Assembly (NCBI GenBank): GCA_950022655.1
Contig: OX465592.1
Coordinates: forward strand, 1,106,234-1,170,233
Origin: Alentia gelatinosa
Lineage: Eukaryota > Annelida > Polychaeta > Phyllodocida > Polynoidae
Direction of reading: 5' to 3'
DNA: 64,000 nucleotides
Position 1 is the stretch's first letter. Every line of letters begins with the position of its first letter. Below, piece by piece: positions 11,601 to 25,268 of this stretch. Under the pieces are notes generated by a model. The model was not told where the DNA came from and searched no databases. It saw only the letters and a list, made by a program, of their open reading frames with translations. The position numbers and the translations under genes were made by a program.

Positions 11601-14600
11601 ACCAATTTTACCAAGACGAGCTCTTGTGTTGGGTGTGTCGAAGTTGATGGCGTACTTCACGATGGTACTCCCAGGGCTGAATATGTACAACAGTAGAAAA
11701 TACTCCTAAATACAGGGTGTAGAATATAATGAACAGCGTGTACACTAATAAATACAATTAAATCAATACACTGTCAACACTTGTTTATCATCAATTTGCC
11801 TAGGGGTAGAATAAGGATTTCTTAAATACCACACAAAATACAGAAGCAGTAAAAAAATTATTCCAGTTATTTCACAGGTGCAACATTATTGTAGAACAAA
11901 CCTACAACTACAAATCTTGATGTAATAACTACCAGAGAACCACAACAACAACATCAACAACAACAACAACAGCAACAATAACAACAGCAACCCAAACGGT
12001 TTACAATCAAAGGGTAAAGCCCGGCGTCCACCTACTACGATATGGCTCCGATATGGTCTGCGATGCACCTCCCGATAAAAGATCAAAATCGCATCAGAAG
12101 GTCACCTACAAGCGGGGCAGTTGACCACGTTTCTGCGATTAAGCACCAATGAAAAAATGGGGGTCTACCCCTTACGATGCATGGTGAATTAGCATGTCTA
12201 GACATATGTCTACGATTTTGCACCTTCCCGATATGTCTCTGATATTTGCTTTTTGTATCGGTGCCATATCGGTAGATCTAAATCTCTATCGGAGTAGGTG
12301 GACGCCAGGCCTTATAGTGAAAATTATTGGAATACAAATGCCAAGCTCAGAATCATTGTCGAGGAATAGTAGTTATATGACTCGATTTATCAACTTAAGT
12401 AATGACTTTAATGAATCAAAATAGATGATAAAAAAATATGACACAGTAGTTAAATACATTGTACTCCCATGAGGGAATTGTATGGTGCCAGTGTCTCAGG
12501 GTCCTAGAGGCATACCCAGCTGACCATGACCAATCACTCAAGACTGAAATACCTCATTGCCCCACTGGTGCTTGATGTGTTTTGATCCTAGACTCAGGCA
12601 GTTGCAGAAATGGCAAGTTGACTGGGTGCAAGTGGGTCTATCCATAGACTGAATGTTACCCACACCTTTTCATTGTCATTAATTTATAATTGCACGCTCA
12701 TTCATCATTGATGAACATATCGTCTGCTCCAAGTGTTAGACACGAAGCGGAGTGATTTGTAAGTTTGGTTTAAAAAGACAAAAGGAGAAGATAGACAACA
12801 AAATGTACAAATAAACTCATCCCTTATACTTACATTACACTGATAACATTAATACCACAAGGCAAAGTGAAGACACCATGGATTGACCAAAGCTGGAATT
12901 AAACAAAATAAATATGTGTGTGATAAAGGAAAAACCGTTGTCTTTACTGTAAATACTAAATGTTTCACAAGACATTATCAACGTGTCAGCGTTTGAGATT
13001 AATCATACTGTTAGCAATGTATCTGTTTGAGTACTGAATTTATCTAATCAAATATTCCTATATTAATTATTGAATTGATATTATCCGTAAATGCAAACAA
13101 TCCGAATAAAAACTAACAAGCTTAATTTCAACGATTTAAGTCGCATATAAAATTCAGAGCCTTCAGTTAACCAAATAAATATTTGATAATATTACCAAAT
13201 ACATACAATATTTGTTTCACACATAGTGACATTGGTATTGAGCAAATACAATGTTGGACTACGTACTAGTGCTAATACTTGGGCCTGGAACGTAATACAC
13301 TGTGTAGTGACCGTGTTTCCGTGACATCCAGTTATGGCGATAGGAAAGTCGAATACCAGAGTAACGAACGCCCCGTATACTAAAAACATAAACAAGATAT
13401 TTAGAGATGTACCATTTGGAGATGAAACAATGGGTTTTGAACAAAACTTCATATAAATTAAATTCCGACAGGAACTTTGTTGTTAACAAGTAACCAGTTG
13501 GAGGTGATTTTCCGGTACGATAATCATAGGTAACGATAGTCTGATCGCCCAACGCATGAACGACAGTTCGGACGACAAAAGATGAGAGGTGTCCTATAGA
13601 CCCGGTCATAGCGCGCCACAGCCAATCGTGTTTATTCATACTAAATGAGATAATTCACTGATGGAGTAGTAATGCAATTTTTATAATGATGTAAGGCGAA
13701 AATGCCTACAGGCATTATGTACACAGGGGGCGAGAATGCCTACAAGCAATCATAATATATTCAGGCATTTTTAAAAAAATAAAGGGAAACCTAAAGATTA
13801 TGTGTAAAATCTTGATAGATATGTGTGGAAATTGATACATTTTGTATACTGTTTATGAAAAAAATTAAGCTTTGGCAACAAAGAAGTTTATTAGGTCACA
13901 TGACAGATGAAACTATACTAGAGGCCTTACGGCAATATCGCCCGCAGAGACATACAGCCCAGGGGCATCCTGGCCCCTGCAGCTACTGGTACCCACCAAG
14001 CTCCTCGCCCGGAAGTCTTCTCTCTTTTCACCAGCCAGATTACCTCTGACTATACTTGATACTGTTATCAATGTAATAGGACAATTGGATTTCCTACGAC
14101 TATCGGTTATGGATGGAACATTACTCTCTATTATGAGTATTTGCGCCGAGAACAATAAGCTAAGGGTGGCAACCTCAGAATAGAGGCTAGTTAGGTTTCT
14201 TAGAAAGTTAGATAATTCACTCCTCCATATACCAAATTAAAAAAGAGGAGAGCATTGAACCACAGTTGAAGATATAACATTGTAAGGACTTTTAACACTT
14301 TTAACACTAGATCAACTCACTGCGAATGAGGTTTCCAATCTTGGCAAATCTAGTTTTAAAATAACACTTTAAACACTGGATCACTGTGACTGAGGTTTCC
14401 AATCTTGGCAAATCAAGTATTAAAATAACACTTTCAACACTGGATCACTGTGACTGAGGTTTCCAATCTTGGCAAATCAAGTATTAAAATAACACTTTCA
14501 ACACTGGATCACTGTGACTAAGGTTTCCAATCTTGGCCAGATTGTTATAATAACACTTTAAACAGTGGACCGACTGACTGTGAACGACAATACTTACTAC

Positions 14601-17600
14601 ACCCCCCTACAGGAGCTGTTGTAGTCGTAGTGGTGGTCGTACTTGTGGTGGTGATCTCGGCAGTCGTCGCAGACTCGGTCTGTTCAGATTGCACTGTGAC
14701 GTTGGCGGCAGTAAACGTAGTCGTGTCATCAGTTCCTTCTCCCCCGGCGCCCTCTGGAGTTCCTGTGACTACAGTTTGAGACAATGCAGTTGGAGTTGTA
14801 ATACCTGTCGATATGTTCAGTTCCTGTCTCTCAGTGCCTGTCATTCCCGGTGTCACTGGCCCCGCAGTGTCTGAGCCCTCCCCTGTGGTCGCAGGTGATG
14901 CTGACCCTGCGGAGATACCAGTCCCCTCCGTCGCAGTAGCATCAGTAAATGCCTGTCTAAGTGTGACAGTGATCGTTGGCACATTAGCATCTGTTCCAGT
15001 AACTGGAGACAAAGTCGAACTGTCATTCGTAGTGGATTCAGTCTGGGTCATTTCTTGCATAGGTTCTAATGTAACATTACTTGGTAGTGTACTTGGGCCC
15101 TCAGTGACAGAGGTTTGTAGAATCGTTGTAGCAGTTCCCGGAGTAGTACTTGGACCCTCGGTCTGAGTTGGTCCAGTGGTAACTGTTCCCTCAGTGACAG
15201 ATGTTTGCTGAATCGTTGTAGCAGTTCCAGGGGTAGTACTTGGACCCTCGGTCTGAGTTGGTCTGTTGGTAACTGTTCCCTCAGTGGCATTATCCTGGTT
15301 AAGTTTATTATCGATTTCCAGAGTAGTACTTGGACCTTCTGTCTGAGTTGGTCCAGTGGTAACTGTTCCCTCGGTCACAGAGGTTTGTAGAATCGTTGTA
15401 GCAGTTCCGGGAGTAGTACTTAGACCTTCTGTCTGAGTTGGTCCGGTGGTAACTGTTCCCTCAGTCGCAGAGGTTTGCAGAATCGTTGTAGCAGTTCCCG
15501 GAGTAGTACTTGGACCTTCTGTCTGAGTTGGTCCAGTGGTAACTGTTCCCTCAGTGACAGAGGTTTGCTCAATAGTTGTAGCAGTTCCAGGGGTAGTATT
15601 TGGACCTTCTGTCTGAGTTGGTCTAGTGGTAACTGTTCCCTCGGTCACAGAGGTTTGTTGGATTTTTGTAGCAGTTCCAGGGGTAGTACTTGAACCCTCG
15701 GTCTGAGTTGGTCCGGTGGTAACTGTTCCCTTAGTGACAGAGGTTTGCAGAATCGTTGTAGCAGTTCCCGGAGTAGTACTTAGACCTTCGGTCTGAGTTG
15801 GTCCAGTGGTAACTGTTCCCTCAGTGACAGAGGTTTGCTCAATAGTTGTAGCAGTTCCAGGGGTAGTACTTGGACCTTCTGTCTGAGTTGGTCCAGTGGT
15901 AACTGTTCCCTCAGTCGCAGAGGTTTGCAGAATCGTTGTAGCAGTTCCGGGAGTAGTACTTGGACCCTCGGTCTGAGTTGGTCCAGTGGTAACTGTTCCC
16001 TCAGTGACAGAGGTTTGTTGGATTGTTGTAGCAGTTCCAGGGGTAGTACTTGGACCTTCTGTCTGAGTTGGTCCAGTGGTAACTCTTCCCTCAGTCGCAG
16101 AGGTTTGTAGAATCGTTGTAGCAGTTCCGGGAGTAGTACTTGGACCTTCTGTCTGAGTTGGTCCGGTGGTAACTGTTCCCTCAGTCGCAGAGGTTTGCAG
16201 AATCGTTGTAGCAGTTCCCGGAGTAGTACTTGGACCTTCTGTCTGAGTTGGTCCAGTGGTAACTGTTCCCTCAGTGACAGAGGTTTGCTCAATAGTTGTA
16301 GCAGTTCCAGGGGTAGTACTTGGACCTTCTGTCTGAGTTGGTCCAGTGGTAACTGTTCCCTCGGTCACAGAGGTTTGTTGGATTGTTGTAGCAGTTCCAG
16401 GGGTAGTACTTGGACCCTCGGTCTGAGTTGGTCCGGTGGTAACTGTTCCCTCAGTGACAGAGGTTTGTTGGATTGTTGTAGCAGTTCCAGGGGTAGTACT
16501 TGGACCATCTGTCTGAGTTGGTCCAGTGGTAACTGTTCCCTCAGTCGCAGATGTTTTCAGAATCGTTGTAGCAGTTCCGGGAGTAGTACTTGGACCCTCG
16601 GTCTGAGTTGGTCCAGTGGTAACTGTTCCCTCAGTCGCAGAGGTTTGCAGAATCGTTGTAGCAGTTCCGGGAGTAGTACTTGGACCCTCGGTCTGAGTTG
16701 GTCCAGTGGTAACTGTTCCCTCAGTGACAGAGGTTTGCAGAATCGTTGTAGCAGTTCCCGGAGTAGTACTTGGACCTTCTGTCTGAGTTGGTCCAGTGGT
16801 AACTGTTCCCTCAGTCGCAGAGGTTTGTAGAATCGTTGTAGCAGTTCCCGGAGTAGTACTTGGACCTTCTGTCTGAGTTGGTCCAGTGGTAACTGTTCCC
16901 TCAGTCTCAGAGGTTTGTAGAATCGTTGTAGCAGTTCCGGGAGTAGTACTTGGACCTTCTGTCTGAGTTGGTCCGGTGGTAACTGTTCCCTCAGTCGCAG
17001 AGGTTTGCAGAATCGTTGTAGCAGTTCCCGGAGTAGTACTTGGACCTTCTGTCTGAGTTGGTCCAGTGGTAACTGTTCCCTCAGTGACAGAGGTTTGCTC
17101 AATAGTTGTAGCAGTTCCAGGGGTAGTACTTGGACCTTCTGTCTGAGTTGGTCCAGTGGTAACTGTTCCCTCGGTCACAGAGGTTTGTTGGATTGTTGTA
17201 GCAGTTCCAGGGGTAGTACTTGGACCCTCGGTCTGAGTTGGTCCGGTGGTAACTGTTCCCTCAGTGACAGAGGTTTGTTGGATTGTTGTAGCAGTTCCAG
17301 GGGTAGTACTTGGACCATCTGTCTGAGTTGGTCCAGTGGTAACTGTTCCCTCAGTGACAGAGGTTTGCAGAATCGTTGTAGCAGTTCCAGGGGTAGTACT
17401 TAGACCTTCGGTCTGAGTTGGTCCAGTGGTAACTGTTCCCTCAGTGACAGAGGTTTGCTCAATAGTTGTAGCAGTTCCAGGGGTAGTACTTGGACCTTCT
17501 GTCTGAGTTGGTCCAGTGGTAACTGTTCCCTCAGTCGAAGAGGTTTGCAGAATCGTTGTAGCAGTTCCGGGAGTAGTACTTGGACCCTCGGTCTGAGTTG

Positions 17601-20600
17601 GTCCAGTGGTAACTGTTCCCTCAGTCGCAGAGGTTTGCAGAATCGTTGTAGCAGTTCCGGGAGTAGTACTTGGACCCTCGGTCTGAGTTGGTCCAGTGGT
17701 AACTGTTCCCTCAGTGACAGAGGTTTGTTGGATTGTTGTAGCAGTTCCAGGGGTAGTACTTGGACCGTCAGTCTGAGTTGGTCCAGTGGTAACTGTTCCC
17801 TCAGTGACAGAGGTTTGCAGAATCGTTGTAGCAGTTCCCGGAGTAGTACTTGGACCTTCTGTCTGAGTTGGTCCAGTGGTAACTGTTCCCTCAGTCGCAG
17901 AGGTTTGTAGAATCGTTGTAGCAGTTCCCGGAGTAGTACTTGGACCTTCTGTCTGAGTTGGTCCAGTGGTAACTGTTCCCTCAGTCACAGAGGTTTGTAG
18001 AATCGTTGTAGCAGTTCCGGGAGTAGTACTTTGACCTTCTGTCTGAGTTGGTCCGGTGGTAACTGTTCCCTCAGTCGCAGAGGTTTGCAGAATCGTTGTA
18101 GCATTTCCCGGAGTAGTACTTGGACCTTCTGTCTGAGTTGGTCCAGTGGTAACTGTTCCCTCAGTGACAGAGGTTTGCTCAATAGTTGTAGCAGTTCCAG
18201 GGGTAGTACTTGGACCTTCTGTCTGAGTTGGTCCAGTGGTAACTGTTCCCTCGGTCACAGAGGTTTGTTGGATTGTTGTAGCAGTTCCAGGGGTAGTACT
18301 TGGACCCTCGGTCTGAGTTGGTCCGGTGGTAACTGTTCCCTCAGTCGCAGAGGTTTGCAGAATCGTTGTAGCAGTTCCGGGAGTAGTACTTGGACCCTCG
18401 GTCTGAGTTGGTCCAGTGGTAACTGTTCCCTGAGTGACAGAGGTTTGTTGGATTGTTGTAGCAGTTCCAGGGGTAGTACTTGGACCGTCAGTCTGAGTTG
18501 GTCCAGTGGTAACTGTTCCCTCAGTCACAGAGGTTTGCAGAATCGTTGTAGCAGTTCCCGGAGTAGTACTTGGACCTTCTGTCTGAGTTGGTCCAGTGGT
18601 AACTGTTCCCTCAGTCGCAGAGGTTTGTAGAATCGTTGTAGCAGTTCCCGGAGTAGTACTTGGACCTTCTGTCTGAGTTGGTCCAGTGGTAACTGTTCCC
18701 TCAGTCGCAGAGGTTTGTAGAATCGTTGTAGCAGTTCCCGGAGTAGTACTTGGACCTTCTGTCTCAGTTGGTCCAGTGGTAACTGTTCCCTCGGTCACAG
18801 AGGTTTGTAGAATCGTTGTAGCAGTTCCCGGAGTAGTACTTGGACCTTCTGTCTGAGTTGGTCCAGTGGTTACTGTTCCCTCGGTCACAGAGGTTTGTTG
18901 GATTGTTGTAGCAGTTCCAGGGGTAGTACTTGGACCCTCGGTCTGAGTTGGTTCAGTGGTAACTGTTCCCTCAGTGACAGAGGTTTGTTGGATTGTTGTA
19001 GCATTTCCAGGGGTAGTACTTGGACTCTCGGTCTGAGTTGGTTCAGTGGTAACTGTTCCCTCAGTCGCAGAGGTTTGTAGAATCGTTGTAGCAGTTCCCG
19101 GAGTAGTACTTGGACCTTCTGCCTGAGTTGGTCCAGTGGTAACTGTTCCCTTAGTGACAGAGGTTTGCTCAATAGTTGTAGCAGTTCCAGCAGTAGTACT
19201 TGGACCTCCGGTCTGAGTTGGTCCAGTGGTTACTGTTCCCTCAGTGGCATTATCCTGGTTAAGTTTATTATCGATTTCCAGAGTAGTACTTGGACCTTCT
19301 GTCTGAGTTGGTCCAGTGGTAACTGTTCCCTCGGTCACAGAGGTTTGTAGAATCGTTGTAGCAGTTCCCGGAGTAGTACTTGGACCTTCTGTCTGAGTTG
19401 GTCCAGTGGTAACTGTTCCCTCAGTCGCAGAGGTTTGTAGAATCGTTGTAGCAGTTCCCGGAGTAGTACTTGGACCTTCGGTCTGAGTTGGTCCAGTGGT
19501 AACTGTTCCCTCAGTGACAGAGGTTTGCTCAATAGTTGTAGCAGTTCCAGGGGTAGTACTTGGACCTTCGGTCTGAGTTGGTCCAGTGGTAACTGTTCCC
19601 TCAGTCGCAGAGGTTTGTAGAATCGTTGTAGCAGTTCCCGGAGTAGTACTTGGACCTTCTGTTTGAGTTGGTCCAGTGGTAACTGTTCCCTCAGTCGCAG
19701 AGGTTTGTAGAATCGTTGTAGCAGTTCCCGGAGTAGTACTTGGACCTTCTGTCTGAGTTGGTCCAGTGGTAACTGTTCCCTCAGTGACAGAGGTTTGCTC
19801 AATAGTTGTAGCAGTTCCAGGGGTAGTACTTGGACCTTCTGTCTGAGTTGGTCCAGTGGTAACTGTTCCCTCAGTCGCAGAGGTTTGTAGAATCGTTGTA
19901 GCAGTTCCCGGAGTAGTACTTGGACCTTCGGTCTGAGTTGGTCCAGTGGTAACTGTTCCCTCAGTGACAAAGGTTTGCTCAATGGTTGTAGCAGTTCCAG
20001 CAGTAGTAATTGGACCCTCAGTCTGAGTTGGTCCAGTGGTATCTGTTCCCTCAGTGACAGAGGTTTGTTGGATTGTTGTAGCAGTTCCAGGGGTAGTACT
20101 TGGACCGTCAGTCTGACTTGATCCAGTGGTAACTGTTCCCTCGGTCACAGAGGTTTGTTGGATTGTTGTAGCAGTTCCAGGGGTAGTACTTGGACCCTCG
20201 GTCTGAGTTGGTCCAGTGGTAACTGTTCCCTCAGTGACAGAGGTTTGCAGAATCGTTGTAGCAGTTCCAGGGGTAGTACTTGGACCGTCAGTCTGACTTT
20301 GTCCAGTGGTAACTGTTCCCTCAGTCGCAGAGGTTTGTAGAATCGTTGTAGCAGTTCCCGGAGTAGTACTTGGACCTTCTGTCTGAGTTGGTCCAGTGCT
20401 TACTGTTCCCTTAGTGACAGAGGTTTGCTCAATAGTTGTAGCAGTTCCAGGGGTAGAACTTCGACCTTCAGTCTGAGTTGGTCCAGTGGTTACTGTTCCC
20501 TCAGTGGCATTATCCTGGTTAAGTTTATTATCGATTTCCAGAGTAGTACTTGGACCTTCTGTCTGAGTTGGTCCAGTGGTAACTGTTCCCTCGGTCACAG

Positions 20601-23600
20601 AGGTTTGTAGAATCGTTGTAGCAGTTCCGGGAGTAGTACTTGGACCCTCGGTCTGAGTTGGTTCGGTGGTAACTGTTCCCTGAGTGACAGAGGTTTGTTG
20701 GATTGTTGTAGCAGTTCCAGGGGTAGTACTTGGACCCCCGGTCTGAGTTGGTATAGTGGTAACTGTTCCCTCAGTCGCAGAGGTTTGTAGAATCGTTGTA
20801 GCAGTTCCCGGAGTAGTACTTCGACCTTCTGTCTGAGTTGGTCCAGTGGTAACTGTTCCCTTAGTGACAGAGGTTTGCTCAATAGTTGTAGCAGTTCCAG
20901 GGGTAGTACTTGGACCTTCGGTCTGAGTTGGTCCAGTGGTAACTGTTCCCTCGGTCACAGAGGTTTGTGGGATTGTTGTAGTAGTTCCAGGGGTAGTACT
21001 TGGACCCTCGGTCTGAGTTGGTCCAGTGGTAACTGTTCCCTCAGTCGCAGAGGTTTGCAGAAACGTTGTAGCAGTTCCAGGAGTAGTACTTGGACCCTCG
21101 GTCTGATTTGGTCCAGTGGTAACTGTTCCCTCAGTGACAGAGGTTTGTAAAATTGTTGTAGCAGTTCCGGGAGTAGTACTTGGACCCTCGGTCTGAGTTG
21201 GTCCGGTGGTTACTCTTCCCTCAGTGACAGAGGTTTTTTGGATTGTTGTAGCAGATCCAGGGGAAGTACTTGGACCCTCGGTCTGAGTTGGTCCAGTGGT
21301 AACTGTTCCCTCAGTCGCAGAGGTTTGTTGGATTGTTGTAGCGGTTCCCGGAATAGTACTTGGACCCTCGGTCTGACTTGGTCCAGTGGTAACTGTTCCC
21401 TCAGTCGCAGAGGTTTGCTCAATAGTTGCAGCAGTTCCAGCAGTAGTACTTGGACCTTCGGTCTGAGTTGGTCCAGTGGTTACTGTTCCCTCAGTGGCAT
21501 TATCCTGGTTGAGTTTATTATCGATTTCCAGGGTAGTACTTGGACCTTCTGTCTGAGTTGGTCCAGTGGTAACTGTTCCCTCAGTGACAGAGGTTTGTAG
21601 AATTGTTGTAGCAGTTCCAGGGGTAGAACTTGGACCTTCAGTATGAGTTGGTCCAGTGGTAACTGTTCCCTCAGTCACAGAGGTTTGTAGAATTGTTGTA
21701 GCAGTTCCAAGAGTAATACTTGGGCCTTCGGTCTGAGTTGGTCCAGTTGTAACTGTTTCCTCAGTCACAGAGGTTTGTAGAGTCGTTGTAGCAGTTTCCA
21801 GAGTAGTACTTGGACCCTCAGTCTGTGTTGGTCCAGTGGTAACTGTTCCCTCAGTCACAGAGGTTTGTAGAGTCGTTGTAGCAGTTTCCAGAGTAGTACT
21901 TGGACCCTCAGTTTGAGTTGGTCCAGTGGTAACTGTTCCCTCAGTGACAGAGGTTTGTGGAATCGTTGTAGCAGTTCCCAGAGTAGTACTTGGACCTTCT
22001 GTCTGAGTTGGTCTGTTGGTAACTGTTTTCTCAGTGACAGAGGTTTGCAGAATCGTTGTAGCAGTTCCGGGAGTAGTACTTGGACCCTCAGTCTGAGTTG
22101 GTCCAGTGGTTACTGTTCCCTCAGTGAGAGAGGTTTGCTTGATGGTTTTAGCAATTGCAGGGGTAGTACTTGTACCTTCTGTCTGATTTGGTGCAGTGTT
22201 GACTGTTCCCTCAGTCACAGAGGTTTGTAGAATCGTTGTAGCAGTTCCCGGAGTAGTACTTGGACCTTCTGTCTGAGTTGGTCCAGTGGTAACTGTTCCC
22301 TCAGTGACAGAGGTTTGCCTAATAGTCGTAGCAGTTCCAGGGGTAGAACTTGGACCTCTGGTCTGAGTTAGTCCAGTGGTAGCTGTTCCTTCAGTGATAG
22401 AAGTTTGTTCCATTATTGTAGCAGTTCCTAAGGTTGTACTTGGACCTTCGGTCTGAGTTGGTCCGGTGGTAACTGCTGCCTCGGTGTCAGAGGTTTGTAG
22501 AATTGTTGTTGCAGTTCGGGATGTAGTAGTTGGACCCTTAGTCTGAGTTGTTGCACTTCCAGAAGTAGTACTTGGACCCTCGGTCTGAGTTGGTCCAGTG
22601 GTAACTGTTCCCTCAGTGACAGAGATTTGTTTGACTGTTGTAGTAGTTCCGGCTGTAGTACTTGGACCTTTGGTCTGAGATGGTCCAGTGGTAACTGTTC
22701 CCTCAGTGGCATTATCCTGGTTGAGTTTATTATCAATTTCAGGAGTAGTGCTAGGACTTTCAGTTTGAGTTGGTCCAGTGGTAACTGTTCCCTCAGTCGC
22801 AGAGGTTTCTTGAATTGTTGTAGCAGTTCCAGGAGTAGTACTTGGACCCTCTGTCTGAGCTGTTCCAGTGGTAGCTGTTCCCTTAGTGACAGAGGTTTGC
22901 TCAATAGTTGTAGCAGTTCCAGGGGTAGTACTTGGACCCTCGGTCTGAGTTGGTCCAGTCGTAACTGTTCCCTCGGTGACAGAGGTTTGTTGGATTGTTG
23001 TAGCAGTTCCAGGATTAGAACTCGGACCTTCGGTCTGAGTTGGTCTGTTGGTAACTGTTCCCTCAGTGACAGAGGTTTCTTGAATTGTTGTAGCAGTTCC
23101 AGGAGTAGTACTTGGACCCTCGGTCTGAGTTGGTCCGGTGGTAACTGTTCCCTCAGTGACAGAGGTTCCTTGGACTGTTGTAGCAGTTCCAGTGAAAGTA
23201 CTTTGACCTTCTGTCTGAGTTGGTCGAGTACTAAATGTTCCCTCAGTAATAGAGGTTTGTTCGATGTTTCTAGCAGTTCCGGATGTAGAAATTGGACCTT
23301 CGGTCTCAGTTGGTCCATTGGTAACTGTTCCAACAGTGACAGAGGTTTGTCGAATTGTTGTAGCAGTTCCAGGGGTAGTACTTGGACCTTCGGTCTGACT
23401 TCGTTCAGTGGTAACTGTTCCTTTAGTCACAGAAGTTTGTAGAATCGTTGTAGCAGTTTCTGGAGCAGTACTTGGACCCTCAGTCTGTGTTGGTCCAGTG
23501 GTAACAGTTTCCTCAGTCACAGAGGTTTGTTCAATGGTTCTAGCAGTTCTGGGAGTAGTACCGTTAGTCTCAGTTGGGCTAGTGGTAATGGTTTTCTCAG

Positions 23601-25215
23601 TGACAGAGGTTTGTTCGATGGATTTGGCGTTTCCAAGAGTAGTACTTGGACCTGTTCCTTCAGTGAGAGAGGTTTGCTCAATGGTAATTGCAGTTCCCGA
23701 AGTTGTGCCTTGACCTTCAGTCTGAGTTGGTCTAGTCGTTTCTGTTTCCACAGTCACAAAGGTTTCTTGGATTGTTGTGGCAGTTCCAGAAGTAATGGTT
23801 TGACTTTCAGTCTCAGTTGGTCCAGTGGTAACTGTTTCTTGAGTGGCATTAACCTGGTTGAATTTATTATTGATTTCAGGAGTAGTGCTAGGACCTTCAG
23901 TTTGAGTTGGTCCGGTGGTCACTATTCCCTCAGTCACAGAGGTTTGTTGGATTGTTGTAGCAGTTCCAGGGGAAGTACTTGGACCTTCAGGTTGAGATGG
24001 TCCAGTGGTAACTGTATCCACAGTTGCAGTAGCCTCTTGAAGCCTTTTATCAGTTTCAGTTGTAGACCTTAGTTCTATTGTCTTACCAGTTGCAGTAATG
24101 GGGCTTGATTCTTTAGTATTTGGTATGGTTGAAATGGTTCCAGTCAGGTCAGTCTTTGTCGGTACTGAATTAGAGGTTCCATCAGTCAGTGTGGTAATTG
24201 GACTGTCCGTCTGAGTAGTCAGAGTTCCGGTCTGAGTTTGCTCTGCATTCTCAGTTCCTTTGGTTAAGGTAGTTTGTTCTCTAGTGGTAGGAGTTCCAGT
24301 GGTGGTAATTGGACCTTCAGTTTGGGTTGGTATTGAAGTAACAGTTCCTGTGGTTGAAGTAGTTTGCTGTAGGATAGTAGGAGTACCCAGGCCGTCAGTT
24401 CCATTTGTCATTGGTCCAATTGTAACAGTGGTGTGCAAGCCTAAGGAAATAGATTAGATCAGGATGTTATGCAGAGGAATATATGTGTGTATATATATAT
24501 AGTCATATATACATGTATACATATAAGACAATTACTTTGTGGTACCTGTTAGACATCAAGAAAGAATATTTAGAATATGATGTGATGAGGAGACAACTTT
24601 GTCAGGGCACTTGCAAGAGTCACCGGAATCTGTGAAATGATTAAGATGAGAATACAATATGGTGTCCTCAAATAGCGAAGTAAACGTAGCCTTGTATGAT
24701 TTCCTCCAATGTACTTCATAAGGGACTTGAAACATTGTATATATAATACCTTGGCAAATCAGAAAAATTAAGGGAGAAAATGTCATAGCTTTCCTAATAA
24801 GATAAAAAGATATAAAATTATATCTTCATTACAACAAATTGCATATTTATTGATGTGAATCTACAATGCAAACCTGGAACAAAATAACCAGGTAAATACG
24901 AAGGGTAAGGAAAGCCTATGTTAGAAGTCTGAACATGAGAATGACCATTTCTTTTAAAATTTTAATCATTTTCTTTTCTGGGTTAATAAACCCATGTCAT
25001 TTATCAGGAGTTTTGTTCAATCTGTCATAAAGCAACTCACCGTACACTCTTCAAATAGTACCTTATAATTAATGAATTAGGGGCCCTCTTGATTTAGAAA
25101 GAACACCAATTGGCTCAGGATCAGGACACAATCAGAATATCATTGAAATGGTTGGGACTGGAAATTTGTCTCAACATCTATCCAATTTCACAATTTTCTG
25201 AATATGACAGGTATA

Positions 25216-25268
<53 letters not shown>

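Noticed and set aside
13259..13639. A 126-codon minus-strand frame overlapping the first SEA exon
   Set aside because: It reads the exon in the phase that does not join its neighbours. The phase-1 reading gives the hydrophobic strand pattern and fits both flanking exons.
13913..14155. GC-richer patch considered as an extra exon
   Set aside because: No acceptor/donor pair with a phase that fits between 14598 and 13379, and the encoded sequence matches nothing recognised.
14545..24438. Treating the giant frame as a stand-alone gene starting at TTG
   Set aside because: The apparent start is two bases inside an exon after a good acceptor (TTTCCTTAG). The phase joins the upstream mini-exon.
14689..24457. 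Many plus-strand reading frames of 60-270 codons across the giant exon (Ser/Trp/Cys-rich repeats)
   Set aside because: They are antisense frames of the 90-bp repeat, kept open because the period is a multiple of three. Composition is not protein-like and there are no independent signals.
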